Made by a program: the position numbers and the translations under genes
The notes under the pieces: model-generated
Told to the model about the DNA's origin: nothing
What the model saw: the letters and a program-made list of their open reading frames with translations, nothing else
Database searches by the model: none
Assembly: GCF_001541225.1 (NCBI RefSeq)
Contig: NZ_LMTS01000336.1
Location: forward strand, 1 to 64,000
Direction: 5' to 3'
Length of the DNA stretch: 64,000 nucleotides
Origin: Variovorax sp. WDL1
GTDB lineage: Bacteria; Pseudomonadota; Gammaproteobacteria; Burkholderiales; Burkholderiaceae_C
Shown: in pieces, positions 17,150 to 25,503 of the stretch
Layout of the letters: each line of letters opens with the position of its first letter
Numbering within the stretch: position 1 is the stretch's first letter

Positions 17150-18727
17150 TCAGACGCCCTCCTCCGCGATCGCGGTGACGAGCAGGACCATCCGGCTCTT
17201 GGTGGCACGGCCTTGATCCGAGCCGCCGAGTCCCAGCGGGAAGTTGGCGCCCAAACGACGGTTGGTGACCGAGTTCGAGTTCGACTCGATGCCACCGATC
17301 ACGACGGTCTGGCCCGAGCGAACCGGCACTTCCTGAATGACGCCTTGACCGTCGATCGTCTTCTGTTGAACCGTCACAGCCGAGTCGCCAGAACCCACGG
17401 TGAAAGCCTTCAGGGGCTGCGCGCTGGTGACGTCGAAGCTCACCGACAGGAAGATCGTGCCGTCGGCCTTTGCGGTGGGCACGAGGGTCACGAACGTCCC
17501 CACGGTTTCTTCCTTCTGCGTCACCGTCGGGGCTTGGGCGGCCGTGCTGATGATCGAGGAGCTGACGGCGGTCGCTTGCACCTGATCAACGTAGTTGAAG
17601 GTCGTTCGGATGGCCTGCGTGACGGGGCGACCCGAAGTGGTCGTGAACGGAAACGAACGGCGATTCACGACGGTGCCGACTTCGTTGAGCGCCTGGACCA
17701 CTGCGTCGCTGCCCGACAGCTTGCCGGTCGTGCGAGCCCAGCCCGTCGTGCCTACCTGCGTGGCCACCAGCGATGCAGGCGATGCGACCGACACCGCGCT
17801 GTTCGCGGCCTTGTAGATCAGGTTCCAGTCCAGGCCATAGTCGTTGTCGTCCTTGGTCGTGACCTCTATCGACTCGATCAGGACGCGCACACGGCGCGAC
17901 ATCAGCTTGTTCTGGTCTTCCACGTACTTGGCCACCCGCGCGAGCGCTTTGGCCGTATCGGTCACGACGAGCGTCTGGCTTTCCTGGCTGATCACCGCCT
18001 TGCCGCTCATGGTGAGCAGTGCGTCGATGGTGTCCTTCATGCCGGTGATCAGGTTCTGATCCTTGCTCGTGAAACCCGTCTTGCTCTGGGACTCGAAGAC
18101 CGTGTTCGAACCGCCATTGCGGCCCAGCGTGGCCGAGGTAGTAGCGATCTGCGGGATCGCCTGCAGGTTGAAGATCCGGGTCTCGACGCGATAGAACTCG
18201 GCGCCGGTGGGAACCGGGCGCCATGACACGTCCGCCTGGCGAGCGATGTCGTCGAGCAGCTGCCACAAGGGCACGTTCGACGCCTGGAGCTGAACGCGGG
18301 AAGGGCCCAGGATCGGTGCGTCCTTTGCCGCCAGCTTCGCGGCGAACTGGCTTGGCGGGAGTAGCGCATCCGGAGTCGCCGTAATGATCAAGCCCGATGC
18401 CTCGGCAACCTGGTTCAGCGCGGTCGGCAGGTCGACAGAGCCGCGCTGGAAGTTCGCCGTGATCGGCACCGAGCGGCGAAGCGCCGAGGGCATCTTCATT
18501 TCACGAGCCAACGGTTCCTGGTTGCCTGCAATGAAGGGGCGCGGCACGTCCTGGGCGGCGATTCGCACCTTCTCCGAATCCTTGATCTGGTCGATCAGGG
18601 CGTTGCGTGTGGTGGCGATTTCCTTGTCGGCGGCTTGGGCATCGACCCGGACGTGCTCTTGATAAGCGCAACCTGCGAGGACGGCGGCAACCACAGGAAG
18701 AATGGCGAGGCGAATGGATTTCATCAT
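17150..18727 (-). CDS. pilN: PilN-like outer-membrane secretin lipoprotein
   Basis: The 525-residue protein begins with a lipoprotein signal ending VLAGC (Cys20). An N-terminal secretin/TonB short domain (GLIITATPDALLP, PLWQLLDDIARQADVSW) is followed by N-domains and a C-terminal secretin core. The core carries the family signature near the end (VPVRSGQTVVIGGIESNSN, then LGANFPLG). It forms the outer-membrane ring through which the thin pilus passes. AGGACTCACCG precedes the double ATG at 18727. It is the second gene of the operon. Confidence 0.92.
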   Translation of the reverse strand: MMKSIRLAILPVVAAVLAGCAYQEHVRVDAQAADKEIATTRNALIDQIKDSEKVRIAAQDVPRPFIAGNQEPLAREMKMPSALRRSVPITANFQRGSVDLPTALNQVAEASGLIITATPDALLPPSQFAAKLAAKDAPILGPSRVQLQASNVPLWQLLDDIARQADVSWRPVPTGAEFYRVETRIFNLQAIPQIATTSATLGRNGGSNTVFESQSKTGFTSKDQNLITGMKDTIDALLTMSGKAVISQESQTLVVTDTAKALARVAKYVEDQNKLMSRRVRVLIESIEVTTKDDNDYGLDWNLIYKAANSAVSVASPASLVATQVGTTGWARTTGKLSGSDAVVQALNEVGTVVNRRSFPFTTTSGRPVTQAIRTTFNYVDQVQATAVSSSIISTAAQAPTVTQKEETVGTFVTLVPTAKADGTIFLSVSFDVTSAQPLKAFTVGSGDSAVTVQQKTIDGQGVIQEVPVRSGQTVVIGGIESNSNSVTNRRLGANFPLGLGGSDQGRATKSRMVLLVTAIAEEGV

Positions 18728-18777
18728 CGGTGAGTCCTAAACGAGCGTGGGGCGATTCGGCGGCGGGTCGCCTCGAG

Positions 18778-19344
18778 TCAATGGGCGGCCATCCGGTCGC
18801 AAAGCTCCGCCTTGGGAACGACGCGCAGCACCTTGTTCGAATAGAAGCAAGGCTGAAGTGGCGTATTTGTGAGGTCCGTGCTGGCGAGCAGCGCGCGCAC
18901 GGCGTCCTTGAAGTCGGTGCCGAGGTCGGCCGAAGAGAGCACCGGCAAATCGAAGGGAACGGTCCAGTGCTCGGCATCGTGGGTCCAGCCAGCACGACCC
19001 GACCAGGCGACCAACGCTTCTCGAATGGTCTTGTCGCTGCGCGAGATCGTGAAGTGACGCGCCACAGGTGCAGCCGGCGCGGCAGGTGCGGTTCCTTCAC
19101 CACCCACGGGCGTTGCCACCGCGCTGCCCTGCACCGCCGCACCGCCCTGCACCGCCGCACCGCCCTGCACCGCCGCACCGGTGGCCGCTGCCGCCGGAGC
19201 CACCGGGGCTGGAGCGGGCCGGCTATCCACGAAACCGGCCAAGGCACTCCCGGCTGACGCCCAGAGGACGAGTACGAGGAGGGCTGCGCGGCGAGCGCTG
19301 GTGGTTGCCAGCGCCGAGGCGCGTCGGGGTGCGTTCTTGAACAT
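18778..19344 (-). CDS. PilL-like / TcpQ-domain pilus protein
   Basis: The start at 19344 (MFKNAPRRAS) gives a 188-residue protein with a signal peptide/membrane segment (AALLVLVLWASAGSALAG). An Ala/Gly-rich linker with tandem AVQGGA repeats follows, then a C-terminal domain (about residues 90-185) of the PilL-C/TcpQ type: RHFTISRSDKTIREALVAWS, a W-rich middle and a closing LRVVPKAEL strand. In related systems such proteins stabilise or localise the secretin encoded next door. R64 PilL is longer, so this is a short form; pilM is absent between it and pilN. Confidence 0.7.
   Translation of the reverse strand: MFKNAPRRASALATTSARRAALLVLVLWASAGSALAGFVDSRPAPAPVAPAAAATGAAVQGGAAVQGGAAVQGSAVATPVGGEGTAPAAPAAPVARHFTISRSDKTIREALVAWSGRAGWTHDAEHWTVPFDLPVLSSADLGTDFKDAVRALLASTDLTNTPLQPCFYSNKVLRVVPKAELCDRMAAH
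19131..19180 (-). repeat. 18-base tandem repeat in the pilL-like gene
   Basis: The unit GCACCGCCGCACCGCCCT occurs at 19131-19148 and 19149-19166, with a third partial copy at 19167-19180. On the coding strand it encodes the AVQGGA hexapeptide. The copies are identical in sequence, so the number can vary by slippage without breaking the frame; the linker length would change by six residues each time. Confidence 0.8.
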
Positions 19345-19661
19345 GCTTGAGAAGTAAAGGTCGAGGTAGGTGGTGGTTGGATGGGTGGGCGACGTGTGAG
19401 AAATGCGGATCTGGACGCTTGGCTGGGCTGCCGGTCCCCCGATGCGCAACAAGTTTCCTGGAACTACTGCGCTCTTTTGTTTCTTTCCTCGCTAACACGT
19501 CTCTACAAACCGAATGCTCAGATTAAAACATGCTGAGACTTTTGGATGCAAGGATACGATCAACTTTGACGATGCAATTTTGCGAATCCGTGCTTGGGGC
19601 TAGTTGCAAACACGACCCGAGCGCGCGAACAGGCATCTTTTTGATGCCCGAAGGAAGATCC
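19345..19661. other. Divergent intergenic region upstream of the pil operon
   Basis: This 317-base interval separates the pil operon (minus) from the gene at 19662 (plus). It is AT-richer than the genes around it. It holds the minus-strand promoter candidate described at 19522-19551 and a TTGACG at 19565-19570 that could serve the plus-strand gene, but no good -10 follows. No ORF with coding character was seen. Confidence 0.5.
19522..19551 (-). promoter_or_regulatory. Candidate sigma70-type promoter of the pil operon
   Basis: On the minus strand TTGCAT (-35, 19546-19551) and TTTAAT (-10, 19522-19527; 5/6 match) are spaced 18 bases apart, about 180 bases upstream of the first pil ATG at 19344. 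A 5' untranslated leader of that length leaves room for control. Confidence 0.4.
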
Positions 19662-20516
19662 ATGAAAACCAGCTCCATCCGGGACGCCGAGCTCGGCGCG
19701 CCGTACATCCCCTCCTCGATCGGTCTTCCGCCCGAGATCGAGGCCCTCGCCTGGCGCAAACGCACGATCCACGTGTTCCGCGACCCGCAGGAGCAGTTCC
19801 TGGTGCTGGCCCCGGACCACATCTACAAGCGGTATGGCCACCGCGTCCTGGGGTCGGGGCCAACCGAGGCTCACGCCGCGACGTCGGCCGCGATCGGCCT
19901 GGCGTACCACGCCCAGCAGCCGTCGGACTTCTGCCCGAGCCTGCGCGGCTACAGCTTCGAGCCCTCGGCGAGCGCAACGAGTTCGCTCGTCGTGTGGAAC
20001 TGCGTCGACGCCGACGGCAACGCGAAGGGTCAGGCCAACGGCAAGCGCGAGGCCGCGGAGGACGCGCTATTCGCCTTCCTCGCGGCTCGACCTGTCAGCG
20101 AACTCAGCGCAGACGAGTTCGCGAACGTGGCCACATCGGTCCAGGTAAAGGCCGGATTCGGCCGGCGCGACAAGGCGATGCTTCTCGCCGACGACTCGGC
20201 TGGGTTCCGCCGCGCGATTGCGCAGATGTACCGTCATGCGCCCGCGATGGTCAATGAGGGCGAGACGCTCCAGGCTTTCCGCGCAAGGGTCCAGTCCAGC
20301 CTCCAGGACGGCAAGATCGGCGACAGCCAGGTGCTCTACTTGCCAATCCGAGATGCGAGCGGCGAGTCGCCTGTGGTGTTCCACCTCGTGTTCCACACGG
20401 CAAGCGTGTCCTCGGCCTCCGCCATCAGGGGGGTGTACGAGATCGAGCACGCACGCCAACTCGATGAGCTCGATGACGAGCAATCCTTCGCTGAAACTAT
20501 CGCTCCGCGGTGCTGA
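19662..20516 (+). CDS. Hypothetical protein, 284 aa
   Basis: The ATG at 19662 follows AAGGAAGA and opens MKTSSIRDAELGAPYIP. The protein looks soluble and globular, with no signal peptide. Conserved-looking stretches are RTIHVFRDPQEQFLVLAPDH and PTEAHAATSAAIGLAY in the N-terminal half, and SQVLYLPIRDASGESPVVFHLVFH in the C-terminal half. It stands alone on the plus strand between the pil and tra regions and overlaps the convergent gene's 3' end by 20 bases. No family recognised. Confidence 0.65.
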   Translation: MKTSSIRDAELGAPYIPSSIGLPPEIEALAWRKRTIHVFRDPQEQFLVLAPDHIYKRYGHRVLGSGPTEAHAATSAAIGLAYHAQQPSDFCPSLRGYSFEPSASATSSLVVWNCVDADGNAKGQANGKREAAEDALFAFLAARPVSELSADEFANVATSVQVKAGFGRRDKAMLLADDSAGFRRAIAQMYRHAPAMVNEGETLQAFRARVQSSLQDGKIGDSQVLYLPIRDASGESPVVFHLVFHTASVSSASAIRGVYEIEHARQLDELDDEQSFAETIAPRC

Positions 20517-21183
20517 AGCGAGGATTGAGCTTCCTCTCCAGGTCCGCACGTGCCGCCTGCTCGGCGCGTGCGATGGATGCCGTGACGATCGCCCGACCCT
20601 CGATGTCCCAGGCGGGCAAGCTTTCAAGATATTTCGCTTGCATAAAGGCAGAGGACATCTTCCCCGTGCTGTGCAGCCAAGCCGCAAAGCCAATGTAGTT
20701 GCTGATTTCCGCCACGGCCTGAGTCAGCTCTGCGTCGAGCTTCTCGTACTTGTGGTTGATGACTGTGATGAAAGAAGGCGCCAGTAGGGGGCAGCGGTTC
20801 ATCGAGCCATAGTCATGGAGGATCTGATCCCATTCCCGTAGAACGCCGGGAGATGGTTTACCGGGAACGTGGAAACTGTAGATTGTTGTGATCGGTGTCC
20901 CGGTGCGAGGCTTGCCGCGAATCGCTTCCGGACCGAGCAGCTCGACACGATAAACACCCGGCTTCTCGATCAGGGCGAAGCCATTCAGCTTCGGCACGTT
21001 GCCGAGAAGGCCCGGCACAGGAATGGCACTTTTGGTCACCAGAGCATGGGCGACCCAAGCATAGTACGTCTCTGCCCCGAGTTGGGCGAGCACAGCCGCA
21101 ATTCCGCGCGCCTGGCTCATCTTCCAGGCGTGATAGTCAAGGCTGGGGATGAAGTGGACGTCGGGGGTTGGCTTCGCGGTCAT
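20497..21183 (-). CDS. Hypothetical protein, 228 aa, downstream of traY (positional entry-exclusion candidate)
   Basis: The start at 21183 (MTAKPTPDVHFIPSLDYHAW) gives a 228-residue protein without a clear membrane segment or signal peptide. The N-terminal half has a hydrophobic helix (GIAAVLAQLGAETYYAWVAH) and the C-terminal region is a charged helix rich in Ala/Arg. It lies at the end of the traY transcription unit, after a 111-residue gene. In IncI plasmids the entry-exclusion gene excA (about 220 aa), whose target is TraY, sits there. That analogy is positional only; no sequence match to ExcA can be claimed. Confidence 0.6.
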   Translation of the reverse strand: MTAKPTPDVHFIPSLDYHAWKMSQARGIAAVLAQLGAETYYAWVAHALVTKSAIPVPGLLGNVPKLNGFALIEKPGVYRVELLGPEAIRGKPRTGTPITTIYSFHVPGKPSPGVLREWDQILHDYGSMNRCPLLAPSFITVINHKYEKLDAELTQAVAEISNYIGFAAWLHSTGKMSSAFMQAKYLESLPAWDIEGRAIVTASIARAEQAARADLERKLNPRFSTAER

Positions 21184-21232
21184 GAAACCAGCATACGGGC
21201 CGCAATCCCTTTCCGTAAGGGCACCGCGAGGG

Positions 21233-21568
21233 TCAGCGGCCGGGCAGCTTGTAGTTCTGTCCGAAGTCGCGAACGTCGTCCCAATTGCCAGACACTTTAA
21301 GAACCTTCTTCGCCGCAGCCGAGACCTGCTCACGCAATGCTGCATCGCGCACTAGCGGATGAGTCGGGTCCAACCTCTTCAGTTCGCGCAATGCCAAGTA
21401 CTTCATGGCCAGATTGCCTGCGTTGGACTGCTCCAGGTCGGCAATTAACTTGTTCGCTTTCTGTGCACGTCGTAGCGCGAGTTCAGCGTCGTCGGCCTGC
21501 GCCTTCGCGGCTCGGATCTCGCTCCCAATACGAGAGGAATCTGCAAGAAACGCATCAAATTGACTCAT
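21233..21568 (-). CDS. Small helical hypothetical protein, 111 aa
   Basis: The start at 21568 is preceded by AAGGACGACG. The protein is largely helical and probably coiled coil (residues 12-50: RIGSEIRAAKAQADDAELALRR...). It has no membrane segment. It starts 13 bases after the traY stop codon, so the two are co-transcribed. Function unknown; small cytoplasmic proteins next to TraY/DotA could be partners or exclusion factors, but this is inference. Confidence 0.65.
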   Translation of the reverse strand: MSQFDAFLADSSRIGSEIRAAKAQADDAELALRRAQKANKLIADLEQSNAGNLAMKYLALRELKRLDPTHPLVRDAALREQVSAAAKKVLKVSGNWDDVRDFGQNYKLPGR

Positions 21569-21581
21569 CGTCGTCCTTTAT

Positions 21582-24026
21582 TCACTCGCTGACGCCAGGT
21601 CTAGCGGTGCTTCCGCCACCTTCCGCTTTCGCCTTCGCGTTGGCCGCCCTCAACTGCTGCGCGCCCTTGGCCACTTCCCCCATCCCCTGCTGACCGAACC
21701 GGCCGAACGCCATGAACGTTCCACGGGTCTGCTGGTCCGCGTCCCGGCCGAGCGTAGCGCCAATGGCCTTACCCGCCCATGCTAGCGCCTGATCTGGCAG
21801 CAGCACAGACATGTTGCTCAAGGTCGTGACCAAGGTGTGCATCAATACCCAGAAGATCACCAGAAATCCGATGATCGACGCAACACCGGTGACCGAGTTT
21901 CCTTGCACGTTGCCCATTACCGAGGGGTAAATCCAGAACAGGAAGCTGCCCATCACGATCATAAGTGCCGCAGCTGCCACGAAGCCCAGGAGCATCAGGA
22001 AGGGCCGGAAGAGCATATTAATAATGAATAAGTAGCCAGTTTCCGTGCGCTGGCCCATCCCCTCGCCGTTCGCATCCAAGTGGACGAACGCCCAGATCGG
22101 GCCCGCTGCGATCCCCTCGAAGAAGATGGTGAGGTACTGCACCAGGCCACCCCACCAGTTCACGAAGGGCACCATCGGGAGCCACAGGCTCATGACCGCG
22201 CCGAGGATGAACATGGCGCCGAGCAAGGTCGGAAGAATGGCCATCAGGGATTCGAACGCGGAGACCAGGCCGCTCATCGGCGTGAACTTCGCCACTTTGC
22301 TGAGCACCGTTCCAGCAACCGACTTCGCGGTCGACATCACGCCGCCGCTCTTGCCATCGTCCTCATCGTCGGTTGGCCTGTATTGCTTCACGTAGGAGTA
22401 GATGACGAATCCCGACTCTGCCGCGACCATGAGGTAGTCCCCCATGTTCTTCATGGCGATGATGGGATCAATCAGACGCAGGCCGGAGGCACTTGAGGCG
22501 GTCGCTCCGCCGGCGCCCGAGGTCGAAAGGTCGATCAGCTTCATCGCGAACGACTGGCCGAAGCTGCAATTGCCGGTCGGGGTGGTCGTTGCATCTGCCA
22601 ACGAGCTCGACAGAAGCGCGCAGAGCGCTTGTGGGCCCGAAGAGTTGCCCTTTGCCTGGGCGTTCTCCGGCGCGCTCTCCGCCTTCTCGGTGGAAGCAAT
22701 CAGGCCGTTCAGGGCCTCGTTGAGCTTCGTGTTGTTCCCGGTAGAGTTGACGAGCATCGGGAAGGCACGGAAGTTGACGCTCTGGGCCGCCTGCGCCATC
22801 GCAGCGTTGACCTCGGCCAGCGTCGCGTACCAGGCGCCGGCACCAAACCAGCCATACTTCCTCATCGACTCGATCGCCGACGAATTCAGCGCCTGGGATT
22901 GCTGCTGCTGGTTGCCGGCCGCTGCCTGAATTCCAGCGTAATAGTTCGCCGCAATCCCCTCGAGCTGCAGCCTTGGCAAAGTAGCCGTGGGGCCGCCGTT
23001 CTGGCTCGCTACGAAGTTCGCATACCAGTTGCTCGCAAGGCTCTCGACTTGTGACGCATAGCTTGAGAAGTTGGATGCCGCCCGCTGCTGCATGGCCTGT
23101 GCAATCCCGTCATAGTTGACCGACGCCACCCGGTAGCCTCCGATGGAGCTTGCGCTGCGGCCTTCCGAAGTGACGTTCGTTGCATCTACACCTACACCAC
23201 CGCAGTAGGTGGGTGAGCCGGGCTTCCCATAGCTCACGGCGGCCATGCTCCCGCTTGCCCCATTGATTCGCGAGACTCGCTCTGCCGTCATGTTCAGGCC
23301 CTCGCGTTCGTGAGCCTCGACGTAGGCGTTCTGGGCCAGCATGCACACGTGCGATCGGAACAGATCGAAGGTCGCCTGTTCCAGTGAAGCTGCGCCCTGC
23401 CCCTTCGGGGTGACGAACGACGGGGCCACCACCGTGGTCAGGTTGTTCGTCCCGTCGATCATCGCGTTGTAGCCGAGATTCGCCGCGCCGATGCCGAGCG
23501 TCGTCGCAAACACCAGCACGGCCTGCGAGAGCGAGAATCCTCCGAACGCGGGGATCAGGCTGGCCACGCCGGTGACCATCCGGATCGGGAGCCACACCTG
23601 TGAGAGCTTCTTGCCCATGAGCTGACCTTCGTGAGCGGTCTGGACGATGGCCACCCCGATCCCATACGTCGCCCAGATCGTGCCAGCCACCAGGATAAAG
23701 GTGTTGAACACCAGGAACATGCTGCCCAGCAGCGTCGACGCGGTGCCGATCGCCGAGAACGGGTTCGTGAAGAATGTGCCCAGCAATGCGGTGAACGCCT
23801 GGGTGGACATGTCCGAGGACTTGGTCGCATCGATGTACGGCTGCGTGAGCTGAGTCGTGCCGGCGCTCTGCGCCGAGGCCACGCCCGCCATGAGCATCAA
23901 CGCCAGCGCGGCGAACAGGCCCCAGGCGATGTGCACCACGGAACGGCCCCGCGAGCGCGAGGTTGGGCACGGCGCGCCTGAGGCGGAGCCGGCAGAGTGT
24001 GTCGTTGCAGCGTGGGCGAAACGCAT
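21582..24026 (-). CDS. traY: TraY/DotA-like polytopic inner-membrane transfer protein
   Basis: The 814-residue protein starts at 24026 after a good AGGA element. After a signal-anchor segment (VHIAWGLFAALALMLMAGVASA) come several membrane helices (FLVFNTFILVAGTIWATYGI, FSLSQAVLVFATTLGIGAA). A large periplasmic loop with paired Cys residues spans about residues 190-500. A cluster of C-terminal membrane helices follows (LPTLLGAMFILGAVMSLWLP, PFLMLLGFVAAAALMIVMGS, SIIGFLVIFWVLMHTLV). This is the DotA/TraY topology. In type IVB systems the protein sits in the inner membrane and is essential for transfer. In IncI plasmids TraY is also the target of entry exclusion. Confidence 0.92.
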   Translation of the reverse strand: MRFAHAATTHSAGSASGAPCPTSRSRGRSVVHIAWGLFAALALMLMAGVASAQSAGTTQLTQPYIDATKSSDMSTQAFTALLGTFFTNPFSAIGTASTLLGSMFLVFNTFILVAGTIWATYGIGVAIVQTAHEGQLMGKKLSQVWLPIRMVTGVASLIPAFGGFSLSQAVLVFATTLGIGAANLGYNAMIDGTNNLTTVVAPSFVTPKGQGAASLEQATFDLFRSHVCMLAQNAYVEAHEREGLNMTAERVSRINGASGSMAAVSYGKPGSPTYCGGVGVDATNVTSEGRSASSIGGYRVASVNYDGIAQAMQQRAASNFSSYASQVESLASNWYANFVASQNGGPTATLPRLQLEGIAANYYAGIQAAAGNQQQQSQALNSSAIESMRKYGWFGAGAWYATLAEVNAAMAQAAQSVNFRAFPMLVNSTGNNTKLNEALNGLIASTEKAESAPENAQAKGNSSGPQALCALLSSSLADATTTPTGNCSFGQSFAMKLIDLSTSGAGGATASSASGLRLIDPIIAMKNMGDYLMVAAESGFVIYSYVKQYRPTDDEDDGKSGGVMSTAKSVAGTVLSKVAKFTPMSGLVSAFESLMAILPTLLGAMFILGAVMSLWLPMVPFVNWWGGLVQYLTIFFEGIAAGPIWAFVHLDANGEGMGQRTETGYLFIINMLFRPFLMLLGFVAAAALMIVMGSFLFWIYPSVMGNVQGNSVTGVASIIGFLVIFWVLMHTLVTTLSNMSVLLPDQALAWAGKAIGATLGRDADQQTRGTFMAFGRFGQQGMGEVAKGAQQLRAANAKAKAEGGGSTARPGVSE

Positions 24027-24306
24027 GGGAAATCCTGACCTGAACCTTTGCTTGCGACAACCCCAGAGCAACGAGATGCCGCTCGACGTGGCCGCGAATA
24101 CCGTCGTTTTAGTCCGCGCTTTGGTATTGCTACGGACGTACGACCCCTGCGCCGATGGTATCAGTGAGCGCCACTGCCGCCGGAGATTTTTGGAGAACCG
24201 TGCAGGTGCTACGCAACAACGCCCCGTCCGAGCGAGTCGGAGGGCGACGTTGAAGGCTGGAAGATGGGTGCGGCGCGGGCCGAGGCTCCGCGCCTGCGGG
24301 AGCCAG

Positions 24307-24801
24307 TTAGCCGATACGTTCGCCGTGGTTGGCGGCGCCAGCCCGCGCTTCGTAGGTCGCGAGCGCCTGGCTGTTGAACGGCCGGCCGGCCTTCTGCGCG
24401 GTGCGAATGGCGCTCTCGTGGGCGAGCGCCACTAGATGATTCGAATCGACGGTTCGCAGGCGCTGCTCATCGGCAAACAGCACCATGCACACGCTTCCCA
24501 GGCGGGCAAACCAGTGCAGACCCGGCTTGGTGCAGACGCCCGCCAACTGCGCCTCTTCGATCAGCGCACGCGCAGCGGTGTTCAGGTAGACATCGATCAT
24601 CGTCGGCGAACTCAGCTCGACATGGCCCAGGTTCTCGACGTGAGCCAAGAGGCAGTCGCGAAGCCGCTCCAGATCGCTTTCCGCGAGCGAGACATGCCGC
24701 ACCGGTGGGGCACCCAGGCGACGTTCTTCCTTGGCCCTGGCCGCCAGGACCAGCGTCTGTTCCAGCGCCTCTTCGGCGCTCATCATTGCGAAATCCAACA
24801 T
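24307..24801 (-). CDS. Hypothetical protein, 164 aa
   Basis: The start at 24801 (MLDFAMMSAEEALEQ) lies 9 bases after the stop of the upstream gene, so it belongs to the same transcription unit. The protein is mostly helical, with a hydrophobic strand (GSVCMVLFADEQRL) and two Cys residues in the middle; no signal or membrane segment. A 280-base gap (24027-24306), in which nothing was recognised, separates it from traY. Function unknown; embedded in the transfer region. Confidence 0.6.
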   Translation of the reverse strand: MLDFAMMSAEEALEQTLVLAARAKEERRLGAPPVRHVSLAESDLERLRDCLLAHVENLGHVELSSPTMIDVYLNTAARALIEEAQLAGVCTKPGLHWFARLGSVCMVLFADEQRLRTVDSNHLVALAHESAIRTAQKAGRPFNSQALATYEARAGAANHGERIG

Positions 24802-24810
24802 CGTCTTGTC

Positions 24811-25494
24811 TTAGAGCGTGATCTTGATCGTTGCGTCCTGTCGCACGGAAGCCTCCACGACCCGCTTCGCTTCCGGGCGGAACGTGATGACGTTGAGGCG
24901 GGCCGCCACAGCATCGCGCTTGTCGTTCTTCTCGGCGACGCGCACCACCGCCTGGTGGACGAAACCCTTTACGTAGGGGCGCTCACGCATGAATCGCCAG
25001 ACGGCAGACGGGAATTGGATCAGCAGCTGCTGCAGGCTGAACGTGGACACCACGTTGTAGTCCTTTTTGGTGATCCGACCCTCCAGATACGACAGGACGA
25101 TTTCCTTGAGCTCCTGCTCGTAGTCAGCACGAAGCCGGGTCGAGGTGAGGAGACCCGAGTTGCGCACCGACTGTTCGGTCACCGAGGTCGTCGAGTCCTT
25201 GAGGTTGTCGAAGGCCATCCAGAGTTCAACCTCGTACAGGAGCTTGCCTTCGTCGATCGAGGCCTTCGAGAAATAGATGCCCGCATCAGAAATCGAACGG
25301 GTACCGTGGACAGCCCAGACGAGATCGTCGGGCAGGTCCCGCGGATTCGTCCCCTCCAGTCCCACGAGCGTTTCGCGGAAGTTGATGACCGATGGACGGC
25401 GGTCGGCCAGCAGGAACGAACGAAAGAACGTCGCTCCGTTGGGACGACCAATGCGCTTTTCGTCTCGCGGCGGAAGAACAACAGGTTGCTTCAT
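24811..25494 (-). CDS. Hypothetical protein, 227 aa, in transfer operon
   Basis: This starts at 25494 nine bases after the upstream stop codon. It is soluble and mixed alpha/beta with no membrane segment. Notable stretches are GRPNGATFFRSFLLADRRP near the N-terminus and LLYEVELWMAFDNLKD in the middle. The end is charged and beta-rich (LNVITFRPEAKRVVEAS). No family recognised. Its place between the TrbC/DotL and TraY/DotA genes suggests a cytoplasmic transfer accessory, but nothing in the sequence proves it. Confidence 0.62.
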   Translation of the reverse strand: MKQPVVLPPRDEKRIGRPNGATFFRSFLLADRRPSVINFRETLVGLEGTNPRDLPDDLVWAVHGTRSISDAGIYFSKASIDEGKLLYEVELWMAFDNLKDSTTSVTEQSVRNSGLLTSTRLRADYEQELKEIVLSYLEGRITKKDYNVVSTFSLQQLLIQFPSAVWRFMRERPYVKGFVHQAVVRVAEKNDKRDAVAARLNVITFRPEAKRVVEASVRQDATIKITL

Positions 25495-25503
25495 TTCAGG
25501 CGA

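Noticed and set aside
15967..18226. Two long plus-strand open frames antisense to pilO and pilN
   Set aside because: Both are shadows of minus-strand genes with recognised domains; the translations are Arg/His/Ala-rich without folds.
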